Shown here in pieces: positions 1 to 7,044 of a stretch of DNA of 54,012 nt. The stretch is taken from contig NZ_JYKY01000030.1 of assembly GCF_001042985.1 (NCBI RefSeq), forward strand, positions 1-54,012, read 5' to 3'. Position 1 is the stretch's first letter; each line of letters starts with the position of its first letter. This DNA comes from Pseudomonas lundensis (GTDB taxonomy: Bacteria > Pseudomonadota > Gammaproteobacteria > Pseudomonadales > Pseudomonadaceae). Below the pieces are notes generated by a model. That model did not search any database. It was not told the origin of the DNA and worked only from the letters and a program-made list of their open reading frames with translations. A program made the translations under genes and the position numbers.

Positions 1-89
1 TGCGATTCTTCATGTACTACAACCGCACCAGGCTCCACAGCTACAACAACTACCTGTCGCCAATAGCCATGGAGCAAAAAGCGGCATAA
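1..89 (+). CDS. IS3-family transposase OrfB, C-terminal end (partial)
   Basis: Only the last 28 codons are present, read from position 3 and ending at TAA 87-89. They spell the hallmark end of the IS3 OrfB rve/DDE integrase domain: a YYNRTRLHS block, then the NYLSP block, then a short charged tail. This region follows the catalytic glutamate in complete proteins. The start and the D,D residues lie outside the window. The gene reads toward the interrupted integrase. Family assignment is secure from the motif, but the exact IS cannot be named. Confidence 0.8.
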   Translation, partial: RFFMYYNRTRLHSYNNYLSPIAMEQKAA

Positions 90-127
90 GCACCGTAAAT
101 GGTGTCCGGGATTACTTGACCAGTTCA
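1..127 (+). mobile_element. Right end of an IS3-family insertion sequence (truncated by window edge)
   Basis: The element runs in from beyond the left edge. It contains the last codons of a transposase (to 89), then a short non-coding tail. The sequence around 100-127 ends in ...CCAGTTCA; read on the other strand it starts TGAACTGGTCAAG, which looks like an IS3-family terminal inverted repeat with the usual TG/CA end. Immediately after 127 the reading frame of a tyrosine integrase begins in mid-protein, so the element interrupts that gene. The exact end point is inferred because the left inverted repeat is not in the window. Confidence 0.7.
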
Positions 128-690
128 TCCTGGCTTCTATTGATGGGCAGGCTCGCAACCTAGTGCAGTTCGCACTCTGGACCGGAATGCGCACAAGCGA
201 ACTCGTGGCGCTGGACTGGGGGGATATCGACTGGCTGAAGGGAGAGGCTTATGTGTCCCGGGCAATGACCCAAGCGGCAGGAGGAAAGGCTGAAGTGACC
301 AAGACCGTGGCGGGGAAACGCAGCATCAAACTGTTGATGCCCGCCCTTGCCGCGCTGACCGCGCAAAAGGCTCACACTTTCCACGCAGGTAATGAGGTGT
401 TCCAGAACCCTCGGACTGGCGAGCGATGGGCCGGTGATCAGCCGATTCGAAAAACCATGTGGGTGCATGCGATGAAGAAGGCCAGGGTTCGGTACAGACG
501 CCCCTACCAAACGCGCCACACCTACGCCTCGATGATGCTGTCTTCTGGGGAGCATCCAATGTGGGTGGCCAAGCAGATGGGGCATAGCGACTGGACGATG
601 ATTGCCAGAGTGTACGGCCGTTGGATGCCGACGGCCGATCTAGACGCTGGGAACAGGGCAGAAGCAATGTGGGAACCACCCGAAGTGTAA
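128..690 (+). pseudogene. Tyrosine site-specific integrase, 5' part lost to IS insertion
   Basis: The catalytic half of a phage/ICE-type tyrosine recombinase is open from the IS junction to TAA at 688-690. The last 175 codons could start at GTG 163, but the frame continues upstream to the IS end and reads FILASIDGQARN, so the present 5' end is a break and not a start. Catalytic landmarks are visible: Arg in TGMRTSEL, the QTRHTYAS box with its Arg, the His in MGHSDW, and the nucleophile Tyr in RVYGRW. The arm-binding and core-binding N-terminal domains are missing, so it should be inactive. Such integrases move genomic islands. This one presumably belonged to the element whose att-like end lies at about 2451-2482. 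Confidence 0.85.
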
Positions 691-699
691 ACCCATAAA

Positions 700-735
700 A
701 TCTTGCAAAAGCATATATTGCAAGATTTCCTTGCA
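700..735. promoter_or_regulatory. Inverted-repeat operator candidate upstream of the XRE/ImmA gene
   Basis: ATCTTGCAA at 700-708 and TTGCAAGAT at 718-726 form a perfect 9-bp inverted repeat around a 9-bp AT-rich spacer. A third CTTGCA copy follows at 730-735 in direct orientation to the first. The site lies 46 bp before the start of a gene with a helix-turn-helix domain, the usual place for an autoregulatory operator. Binding by that protein is inferred. Confidence 0.55.
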
Positions 736-780
736 TGGACCAATACTGATGACTATGCTCCGCAACCGAATGGAGGAGCC

Positions 781-1887
781 ATGACCACCCCAAATATTAC
801 CTTCCGCCTACAGCATCTGCGTCGCAAGCACGGCCTGACGCAAGAGGCTCTCGCCGAAGCACTTGGCTTCAAGGATCGCCAGACTCTGTCTCAGATCGAG
901 ACCGGAGAGCGCAAACTCAGCTCCGAGGAAATGGTTCGAGCAGCGGAAGTGTTTGGCGTTTCCCTAGACTACTTTACCGATCCTTTTGAACTAGCAGGGG
1001 AAGGCCATTTCTCTTGGCGGCAAAACGGCACTAAGCCCGAACTGCTGGATGATTTCGAGCTGCGAGCAGGCCGGTGGATAGCGGCCTATCGCCACCTATC
1101 GAAGCTGAAAGGAGAGGTGATTAACTCGTCAACTCGGCGAGTGGCGCTGAATCACCAATCTACCTTCGAAGAGGCTGTCGCCGAAGGCGAGGCTATGGGA
1201 AAGGCTCTTGAGCTTGGTAATATTCCATCTCAGAGGCTAGCTGATGCGCTCGAGGAAAAGCTTGACACTCTTGTACTTGAAGTTGACACCGAGCAAGGCA
1301 TCTCCGGGGCAGCATGCCGGCTGAACCAGCTGAACGCAATTGTGATCAACCGGAATGAAACTCTGGCTCGGCGCAATTACGATATGGCCCACGAGCTTTT
1401 TCACCTAATAACTTGGGACACAATGCCGCCTCCTAGGCTGGATATTGAAACTCCAACTGATAAGAAATCGAAACGAGTAGAGCAGCTCGCTGACAATTTT
1501 GCGGCAGGCTTGCTCATGCCGGGCAGTCTAATTGAGAGGCTAATTGAGAAGTCTGAGCTAAAAAAAGGTTCAGAACTCGCAACCTGGCTTACCTCAAATG
1601 CGCAGATTCTTGGAGTTAGTGCGGTTGCTCTTCAATGGCGGTTGGTTAACATGGGCAAGCTCAATAAGAGTGCCATTGTTAGCGAAGAATTTATTCGAAA
1701 CCTTGGTGAGGCTCAGCGCACCAAGCCACCAGCCAAGTACGGTAAGCGATTTATGGCGGCCCTGGGCTGGGGCATTGACGAGGGTTATGTCTCGGTGCGC
1801 AGAGGAGCCTCGCTTCTGGGCGTGACCGTAGATGAGCTTGCGAAGCTCTTCGAGAATCATAATCTGCCGACTCCGTACGACCTTTGA
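781..1887 (+). CDS. XRE-family helix-turn-helix / ImmA-IrrE-type zinc metalloprotease regulator
   Basis: The protein is 368 residues. Residues about 8-65 form an XRE/Cro-type HTH (FRLQHLRRKHGLTQEALAEA, then QTLSQIETGERKLS). The middle carries an ImmA/IrrE (COG2856) peptidase domain with the zinc motif HELFH inside DMAHELFHLI, followed by a downstream glutamate-rich segment. Family members control mobile-element or stress genes by cleaving or binding repressors. The ATG at 781 follows a strong GGAGG at 772-776; an in-frame TTG at 703 lies inside the operator and is not credible. The PIN-domain gene begins 9 bp after the stop, so the two are probably co-transcribed. The inverted repeat at 700-735 suggests self-regulation. 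It could act as a regulator or as the antitoxin half of a toxin-antitoxin-like pair; the sequence cannot decide. Confidence 0.85.
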   Translation: MTTPNITFRLQHLRRKHGLTQEALAEALGFKDRQTLSQIETGERKLSSEEMVRAAEVFGVSLDYFTDPFELAGEGHFSWRQNGTKPELLDDFELRAGRWIAAYRHLSKLKGEVINSSTRRVALNHQSTFEEAVAEGEAMGKALELGNIPSQRLADALEEKLDTLVLEVDTEQGISGAACRLNQLNAIVINRNETLARRNYDMAHELFHLITWDTMPPPRLDIETPTDKKSKRVEQLADNFAAGLLMPGSLIERLIEKSELKKGSELATWLTSNAQILGVSAVALQWRLVNMGKLNKSAIVSEEFIRNLGEAQRTKPPAKYGKRFMAALGWGIDEGYVSVRRGASLLGVTVDELAKLFENHNLPTPYDL

Positions 1888-1895
1888 GGATAACG

Positions 1896-2402
1896 ATGTT
1901 CGAGAAGGATCAAATCGTACTTGTCGATACCAATGTGATCCTAGAGGCTCACAGGGTCACTTGCTGGAACACGTTAGCGAGCTATTTCAGGCTTGCGACG
2001 GTTGAGACTGTCGTGGAAGAAACTCAAACGGGCTTTCAGAACAGAAGCCCAGCTCAGACGATTCAATTGGCACCTCTTCGTGGCTCATTCCATCACATCG
2101 AAAATATCACGAATGAGGCAAGGGCTCAGTTCGCACTGGACAACCCTAACGTGTTGCTCGATCCGGGTGAGCGCGACTTGATAATTTACGCCCGGTCGCT
2201 TGATCCTAAGACGACGTGGTTCCTGAATAGCCCGGATATGGCCGCAGTCCGCTACTGCCATCACAGCAAATGGCTGGATCGACTAGTGTCTCTGGAGGCC
2301 ATGAACAAGCACATTAGCGCCCATACAACCAGTAACCTTCGAGATAACTTCTCGGAAAATTGGCTGAGCGTACGCAAGACCAAACTGCTGCTCGGGATGT
2401 AA
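1896..2402 (+). CDS. PIN-domain nuclease-like protein (putative toxin partner)
   Basis: The protein is 168 residues with the acidic pattern of PIN-fold ribonucleases: VLVDTNVI near the N-terminus (first Asp), VETVVEETQ (Glu), GERDLIIYAR (Asp) and NSPDMAAVR (last Asp). The first 130 residues make up the domain; the Lys/Arg-containing tail is unassigned. It starts at ATG 1896, directly after the XRE/ImmA gene; a TTG at 1884 overlaps the preceding stop and is less likely. PIN proteins coupled to an HTH partner usually cut RNA and are neutralised by that partner. Here the partner is an ImmA-type protease fusion, not a classic VapB. The assignment as a toxin is inference from fold and context. Confidence 0.7.
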   Translation: MFEKDQIVLVDTNVILEAHRVTCWNTLASYFRLATVETVVEETQTGFQNRSPAQTIQLAPLRGSFHHIENITNEARAQFALDNPNVLLDPGERDLIIYARSLDPKTTWFLNSPDMAAVRYCHHSKWLDRLVSLEAMNKHISAHTTSNLRDNFSENWLSVRKTKLLLGM

Positions 2403-2450
2403 TGACAGCCTTATGCCAGCCTCTTCGCTGGAGGGCACGTAATTGCTTGC

Positions 2451-2482
2451 TTGGCTGCGGGTTCAAATCCCCCCGGCCACCA
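2451..2482 (+). other. tRNA/tmRNA 3'-end-like sequence: probable attachment site (attR) of an integrated element
   Basis: GCGGGTTCAAATCC at 2457-2470 is a T-arm core and the block ends in CCACCA at 2477-2482, as mature tRNA or tmRNA genes do. No upstream D- or anticodon arm is visible and the acceptor strand seems about 2 nt short, so it is a remnant and not a functional RNA. A terminator follows at 2496. This is the pattern left when an island integrates into the 3' end of a tRNA-type gene and duplicates it. The intact gene and the other att copy would lie to the left of the window. Confidence 0.55.
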
Positions 2483-2495
2483 ACTCAACATCTAA

Positions 2496-2519
2496 AGACG
2501 TCCACGGACGTCTTTTTTT
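2496..2519 (+). terminator. Rho-independent terminator after the tRNA-like remnant
   Basis: AGACGTC (2496-2502) pairs perfectly with GACGTCT (2507-2513) around a 4-nt loop and is followed by a run of seven T (2513-2519). It probably belonged to the RNA gene whose 3' end precedes it, and would also end transcripts of the XRE/PIN pair. Confidence 0.85.
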
Positions 2520-2807
2520 GTGCCTGAAATCCAGAAAAATCAAGGGCTTCGGGGCTACTGGCTTCAAGAGAGGCCATTTGAGTTCCGCTCCTTTTGGTAT
2601 CCCAAGCGTGCTGGTGCCAATGTTTGGAACACCGCAACGGTGTCAGAAGTAGCTCTCATGCCTGCGTGAGCCCACCACCTGGCCAGCCGCCAGCGCAAGG
2701 CAGAGAACAAAGCCAAGCGAGCACTGTCGGGACAATCGTTAGAGAATGTGGCGATTGCCAGGTTCGATTTGAACAAATACTTTGTCACCGCAGCCTGCGC
2801 CTAAGAC
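2520..2807. other. Degenerate intergenic sequence, no gene seen
   Basis: Short open frames occur on both strands but none has a credible ribosome binding site or a recognisable product. The segment lies between the island's right end and a gene remnant, and is read as decayed sequence. Confidence 0.5.
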
Positions 2808-2969
2808 ATCTGGCACGCGCTCACCCTGCATAGTTTTCTAAGCCTAGGTTTTCTGGTCATCGTGCGTGTGTACGGCCCGCCACAGGCGTTTTTTGATCAG
2901 ACGTGGAAGCCGGGGGACTTGGTTAAACAATCGTCTCCCAGCTCGCCACCGGCGGCTGACCGCGGTTAA
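2808..2969 (+). pseudogene. C-terminal remnant of a DUF1254/DUF1214-type protein
   Basis: A plus-strand frame with a stop just upstream (2802-2804) and TAA at 2967-2969 encodes LVIVRVYGPPQAFFDQTWKPG followed by a short unrelated tail. The block RVYGPPQAFFDQTWKPGD matches the conserved C-terminal end of DUF1214 proteins, where a Y-G-P...F-D-x-T-W-x-P-G-D pattern is typical. Nothing upstream continues the homology and no start is present. It is a leftover of a once complete gene, possibly lost when the neighbouring element arrived. It converges with rmlC on the other strand. Confidence 0.6.
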
Positions 2970-2983
2970 ACCTTGGCGCGATC

Positions 2984-3526
2984 CTAGAAAACGTCTGCGT
3001 CCGCCAGGCACTTGCCCTGACGGTCTTTACCGGACAATGCGGGCTCGCCCTTTAGAGGCCAGTCGATGCCGATTGCAGGATCATTCCAGCTGATGCAACG
3101 CTCGTGTTCCGGCGCGTAATAGTCTGTGGTTTTGTAGAGGAACTCTGCGCTGTCGGACAGCACGACAAAACCATGGGCAAACCCTTCTGGCACCCACAAC
3201 TGGTGCTTGTTTTCAGCGGAAAGGTACGAGCCTACCCATTTGCCGAACGTCGGCGAGCTGCGCCGGATATCCACGGCCACGTCGAATACTTCTCCGTGCA
3301 CCACACGCACCAATTTGCCCTGGGCGCGGTGAAGCTGATAATGCAGGCCGCGCAGAACGCCTTTCACGGAGCGGGAGTGGTTGTCTTGAACAAATTGCAC
3401 CGAACGCCCGATGGCGTCTTCAAACTGGCGGTGGTTGAAGCTTTCAAAGAAAAACCCGCGATCATCCCCAAAGACCTTGGGTTCGAATCGCACGACGTCG
3501 GGTATGTCTAGCGGGGTGGTTTTCAT
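2984..3526 (-). CDS. rmlC: dTDP-4-dehydrorhamnose 3,5-epimerase
   Basis: The protein is 180 residues and converts dTDP-4-keto-6-deoxy-glucose to dTDP-4-keto-rhamnose in the cytoplasmic dTDP-L-rhamnose pathway for LPS and exopolysaccharide. The cupin fold is clear: FFFESFN, the catalytic His region GVLRGLHYQL, then LVRVVHGEVFDVAVDIR, WVPEGFAHGF and the TTDYYAPEHER loop that supports the catalytic Tyr. The start chosen, ATG at 3526, overlaps the rmlA stop by one base (TGATG), indicating translational coupling. Upstream in-frame codons lie inside rmlA. Length fits the family (about 180-185). rmlB and rmlD are not adjacent here, which is unlike the common rmlBDAC cluster. Confidence 0.95.
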   Translation of the reverse strand: MKTTPLDIPDVVRFEPKVFGDDRGFFFESFNHRQFEDAIGRSVQFVQDNHSRSVKGVLRGLHYQLHRAQGKLVRVVHGEVFDVAVDIRRSSPTFGKWVGSYLSAENKHQLWVPEGFAHGFVVLSDSAEFLYKTTDYYAPEHERCISWNDPAIGIDWPLKGEPALSGKDRQGKCLADADVF

Positions 3527-4410
3527 CAATAGATCTTCTCTAGCAGAAGGCGTTTCAGGTAATGACCGTAATCGTTTTTGCACAGCGGCTCAGCGAGCGC
3601 TTCCAGTTGCTCGGCACTGATCCACTTTTGTCGAAACGCCACTTCTTCAGGACAGGCGACTTTCAGGCCCTGGCGGTGTTCCAGCGTGGCAATGAAAAGA
3701 CTCGCTTCGAGCAGTGACTGGTGCGTGCCGGTGTCGAGCCAGGCATAACCGCGCCCCATGATCTCAACCGACATTTCGCCCCGCTCCATGTAGATGCGAT
3801 TAACATCGGTAATTTCCAGTTCACCACGGGCTGAAGGCTTGATGCTCTTGGCGATGTCCACCACTTGCTGGTCGTAGAAATACAGGCCCGTCACGGCATA
3901 GTTGGACTTGGGCTTGAGCGGTTTTTCTTCAAGGCTGATGGCTTTGCCCTGATTGTCGAACTCCACCACGCCATAGCGTTCCGGGTCTTTCACGTGGTAA
4001 GCGAACACGCTAGCGCCTGTCTCACGCTGCATGGCGCTGTGCAGCAGTTCGTTGAATTGGTGACCGTGATAGATGTTGTCGCCCAACACCAGTGCGCATG
4101 GGTCATTACCAATAAAGTCCTGACCGATGATGAACGCTTGTGCGAGGCCGTCGGGTGAGTCTTGCACGGCATACGCTATGTTCAGGCCCCAACGGCTACC
4201 ATCGCCCAGCAATTGAGAGAAACGCGGAGTATCTTGCGGCGTCGAGATGATCAAAATATCGCGAATCCCGGCCAACATCAGTGTGGTGAGCGGGTAATAG
4301 ATCATCGGCTTGTCATAAACCGGCAATAGCTGCTTTGAAATAGCCAATGTCGCCGGATGAAGGCGGGTGCCAGATCCGCCAGCCAAAATGATCCCTTTAC
4401 GCTTAAGCAT
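3526..4410 (-). CDS. rmlA: Glucose-1-phosphate thymidylyltransferase
   Basis: The protein is 294 residues and makes dTDP-glucose from dTTP and glucose-1-phosphate, the first step of dTDP-L-rhamnose synthesis. The nucleotidyltransferase signature GGSGTRLHPAT is near the N-terminus. It is followed by SKQLLPVYDKPMIYYPLTTL, the metal/nucleotide-binding ALVLGDNIYHG, and sugar-binding EEKPLKPKSNYAVTGLYFYD and GYAWLDTGTH. Length is normal (about 290-295). It is the first gene of a two-gene operon with rmlC. No strong promoter was identified upstream. Confidence 0.96.
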   Translation of the reverse strand: MLKRKGIILAGGSGTRLHPATLAISKQLLPVYDKPMIYYPLTTLMLAGIRDILIISTPQDTPRFSQLLGDGSRWGLNIAYAVQDSPDGLAQAFIIGQDFIGNDPCALVLGDNIYHGHQFNELLHSAMQRETGASVFAYHVKDPERYGVVEFDNQGKAISLEEKPLKPKSNYAVTGLYFYDQQVVDIAKSIKPSARGELEITDVNRIYMERGEMSVEIMGRGYAWLDTGTHQSLLEASLFIATLEHRQGLKVACPEEVAFRQKWISAEQLEALAEPLCKNDYGHYLKRLLLEKIY

Positions 4411-4888
4411 GTTTAATTCCTACACATTCGGTGAGCATCCGTCCCACACCATCTTGTCGAATGCCAAGCCTCGACGAGAGGATCCTTGCGGACATCAAGT
4501 CGCGTCCCCTTCAGCGATCCAGAGGACGACTTGGGGCACTGCGTGCCGGTAAGCCTAATACACAATGGCCGACTGCGACGTTATCGCAACCTGTAACGCT
4601 GAAAAATTCGATAAAACAATCGAGGCTGCTGAGAATCTTGCGAAACACAGAGCCATTGAGGCGCGGCAGGCAGGATACCTGCAACGTAGTGGATCGGCTT
4701 CTTTTTATGCCAATTCAACAGGTTATCGAGGGGGATTGACCGAGAGGGGGCTCAGCGCAAAAGGGAGGGATTGAGAAGACAAGTCTCAGGGTGCTGATTA
4801 AATCGCTGGTATGAAAGCATGCATCCATTTTTGAAGCAGTTATCGGCCCTCGTAAGGGCCGATAACAGGCTAGAGCGAAGCCCCAGCT
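4411..4888. other. Intergenic region between rmlA and hcp, with a strong hairpin
   Basis: Open frames of 60-100 codons on the plus strand lack recognisable products and ribosome binding sites, and were not accepted as genes. The only clear structure is the perfect 11-bp inverted repeat at 4839-4866 downstream of hcp. Confidence 0.5.
4839..4866 (-). terminator. Hairpin downstream of hcp, probable terminator
   Basis: GTTATCGGCCC at 4839-4849 pairs perfectly with GGGCCGATAAC at 4856-4866 around a 6-nt loop, 22 bp past the hcp stop. There is no long T run on the minus strand, so it may terminate weakly or stabilise the hcp mRNA 3' end. Confidence 0.6.
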
Positions 4889-5404
4889 TTAGACATTCGG
4901 CGAGCGCCAGTCATCCGAACCCGAAGTGCCGCACACTTCGTGCGTCCAGGTGATTTTGCGATACGTGAAATGCACGTCCTCCAGGTGCGTGAAATGAGCA
5001 TTTTCCGGGTCCTGACAGTTATGCATGTACCCATTGATCTCAACGATGATCGCGTCTTCAAGCTTGGTGGTGTAGTAATGCTCCTGAGTGCCATTGGCAG
5101 ACGTTCTGTACCACTGGATGACAACCTCGCTCATGCGCTCACCTGATGTCAGTGCCGCCCACAGCAATGGAGAAGCCTTGTCGAAAACCTTAGTAACGCA
5201 CACAGGCTTGTGAACGCGCTGCCCGGTTGGCTGACCCGATTGAGGATCACGTGGAATGATGACCTGGTGACTGAACGCCTGGACCATGACCTGGTTTTCA
5301 TGCCCTTCCTGATAGGAGTTCCCTACTGAATCTGCCGTGAAGGCTTCATTGGTGATCAACCCCTGTTTTTCACCGGTGACGGACATATACGCTGGCGTAG
5401 CCAT
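4889..5404 (-). CDS. hcp: Type VI secretion tube protein Hcp (orphan)
   Basis: The protein is 171 residues and forms the hexameric rings of the T6SS inner tube; it is secreted and can chaperone effectors. The sequence is the classic Pseudomonas Hcp: MATPAYMSVTGEKQG, HQVIIPRDPQSGQPTGQRVH, KVFDKASPLLWAALTSGERM, EHYYTTKLEDAIIVEI, and a C-terminal FTYRKITWTHEV with GTSGSDDWRSP. ATG 5404 is preceded by AAGGAGAG; a longer in-frame extension upstream has no support. There are no tss, vgrG or effector genes beside it in this window, so it is an orphan hcp likely used by a T6SS encoded elsewhere. A hairpin follows. Confidence 0.95.
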   Translation of the reverse strand: MATPAYMSVTGEKQGLITNEAFTADSVGNSYQEGHENQVMVQAFSHQVIIPRDPQSGQPTGQRVHKPVCVTKVFDKASPLLWAALTSGERMSEVVIQWYRTSANGTQEHYYTTKLEDAIIVEINGYMHNCQDPENAHFTHLEDVHFTYRKITWTHEVCGTSGSDDWRSPNV

Positions 5405-5772
5405 AACTCTCTCCTTGGAATCCATAGGGTAAACCTGCGAATACTGTTTGCAGGTGCCCCTGTAATCCAAGACTTGTGCCAGAACAGCTGAACCCCTTAT
5501 GCATCGGGGGTTTGAACGCTGAGCGCAACTAAAAAATCATATAAACAGACACTTGATGCCTTCGATTGCGCAACTATTGGCTCACTCCTCTGCAATTAAT
5601 GGCGCAACAGGCTGCAGGCCCTGGTTATTAAGACTCGACGAATTCGGGGCCGGTAAAAAACAGCCGGTTTGCAGTACGAAAAGTTGCGCAAATGAGGGAT
5701 GTTGAAAAGGCTGCGTTTGAGCGTGCAATACGCCTACATCCGAAATCGATGACACCCTCCTCGCGACCGCAT
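5405..5772. other. Intergenic region upstream of hcp
   Basis: This non-coding stretch lies between the hcp start and the ter operon terminator. It presumably holds the hcp promoter. No confident -35/-10 pair, sigma54 site, RNA gene or repeat was recognised by eye. Confidence 0.5.
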
Positions 5773-5808
5773 AAAAAAGGCCCTTCCCGTTTCCGGAAAG
5801 AGCCTTTT
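5773..5808 (-). terminator. Terminator of the ter operon
   Basis: On the minus strand AAGGCTCTTTCC and GGGAAGGGCCTT form a GC-rich stem with a small loop, followed by a run of T. It lies 15 bp beyond the terE stop, at the end of a thirteen-gene minus-strand series. Confidence 0.85.
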
Positions 5809-5823
5809 AATTAACGCAACGCT

Positions 5824-6402
5824 TTAGCCCAAGTTAACGCCATAACTTGAGGCCAGGGCCGCCAGGCCACCCGCATAACCTTGGCCAATGGCCTTGAACT
5901 TCCACTCGCCATTATGGTGATACAGCTCGCCGAAATTCATCGCGGTTTCGGTCGATGCATCTTCACTCAGGTCGTAGCGCGCAATTTCTTTACCGTCCGC
6001 TTTGCTCAGAACGCGGATATACGCGTTCGAAACCTGACCAAAACTCTGCTTGCGTGCATCGGCGTCGTGAATGGTGACGGCGAACACCAGCTTCTTGGTT
6101 TCCGGTGCAAAGCCGGCCAAGTTCACGTTGACCTGTTCGTCATCGCCATCGCCCGCGCCCGAACGGTTGTCACCCTGGTGCACAACGTTGCCGTCCGGCG
6201 ACGTCTTGTTGTTGTAAAACACAAAGCTGCCGTCATTCAGCACTTTGCCATTCTCACCAAGGATGAATACCGAGGCGTCGAGGTCAAACTCCGTACCATC
6301 CGTTACACGTGGATCCCAACCCAGACCTACAACCACTTCGGTCAGACCGGGGGCTTCTTTAGTCAGGGAAACGTTGCCGCCTTTACTCAGACTTACTGCC
6401 AT
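5824..6402 (-). CDS. terE: TerD-family tellurium/stress resistance protein TerE
   Basis: The protein is 192 residues and is one TerD domain: MAVSLSKGGNVSLTKEAPG, GLGWDPRVTDGTEFDLDASV, the calcium-binding acidic stretch GDNRSGAGDGDDE, FAVTIHDADARKQSFGQV, then EDASTETAMNFGELYHHNGEW. The VTDG and NNKTSPDGNVVHQGDN segments match TerE better than TerD of the enterobacterial operon. TerD-type proteins bind Ca2+ and are thought to assemble with TerB/TerC at the inner membrane in responses to tellurite, phage or DNA damage. It is the last gene before the operon terminator, with an AAGGG ribosome binding site before ATG 6402. The TerD/TerE distinction is by resemblance only. Confidence 0.9.
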   Translation of the reverse strand: MAVSLSKGGNVSLTKEAPGLTEVVVGLGWDPRVTDGTEFDLDASVFILGENGKVLNDGSFVFYNNKTSPDGNVVHQGDNRSGAGDGDDEQVNVNLAGFAPETKKLVFAVTIHDADARKQSFGQVSNAYIRVLSKADGKEIARYDLSEDASTETAMNFGELYHHNGEWKFKAIGQGYAGGLAALASSYGVNLG

Positions 6403-6441
6403 GTTCGTGAACCCTTATAGAGAGAGTTGGTGGGGTGACGA

Positions 6442-7017
6442 TTAAAATTTCAGACCGAAACTTTCAGCGAGAGGCTTGAGGCCACCGTTAAAACCTTGGC
6501 CTACCGCACGGAATTTCCACTCGGCGCCGTGGCGATACAGCTCACCAAAAATCACCGCTGTTTCGGTGCTGGCGTCTTCATCCAAGTCATAACGTCCCAC
6601 CTCGACGTTGGTGTCCTGATTCACAATGCGGATAAACGCATTGCGCACCTGACCGAAGCTTTGACGCCGGGCTTCAGCTTCGTGGATGGTGACCGTAAAA
6701 GCGATCTTGTGGATATCAGCCGGTATTTTTGACAGGTCGACCTTGATCGCCTCGTCATCTCCGTCACCTTCGCCGGTACGGTTGTCGCCGGTGTGCTCTA
6801 CCGAGCCATCAACACTTTTAAGCTGGTTGTAAAAAATGAAGTCAGAATCGGCGCGTACTTTGCCGTCAGCCTTGAGCAGGAAGGCGCTGGCATCCAGGTC
6901 AAACTCCGTACCATCCGTAGAACGGGCATCCCAACCCAGTCCAACGAGGACTTTGGTCATCCCAGGGGCTTCCTTGGTCAACGACAGGTTGCCGCCTTTA
7001 GTGAGGGAAAGTGCCAT
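6442..7017 (-). CDS. terD: TerD-family tellurium/stress resistance protein TerD
   Basis: The protein is 191 residues, a single TerD domain beginning MALSLTKGGNLSLTKEAPGM with GLGWDARSTDGTEFDLDASA, IFYNQLKSVDGSVEHTGDN, the acidic calcium-site segment RTGEGDGDDE, TIHEAEARRQSFGQV and EDASTETAVIFGELYRHGAEW. The ARSTDG and DLDASAFLL forms are those of TerD in terZABCDE. A strong TAAGGAG stands before ATG 7017. It sits between terC and terE, the classic order, and is a paralogue of terE next door. Calcium binding is known for the family; the cellular mechanism is still inferred. Confidence 0.93.
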   Translation of the reverse strand: MALSLTKGGNLSLTKEAPGMTKVLVGLGWDARSTDGTEFDLDASAFLLKADGKVRADSDFIFYNQLKSVDGSVEHTGDNRTGEGDGDDEAIKVDLSKIPADIHKIAFTVTIHEAEARRQSFGQVRNAFIRIVNQDTNVEVGRYDLDEDASTETAVIFGELYRHGAEWKFRAVGQGFNGGLKPLAESFGLKF

Positions 7018-7044
7018 GAGTGATTCTCCTTAATAAATATGCGA

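Noticed and set aside
2564..2833. Overlapping short frames on both strands after the att-like site
   Set aside because: No family resemblance and no start signals; considered decayed sequence.
4431..4774. Plus-strand frames of 69-102 codons upstream of rmlA
   Set aside because: No ribosome binding site, no recognisable domain and atypical composition; treated as intergenic.
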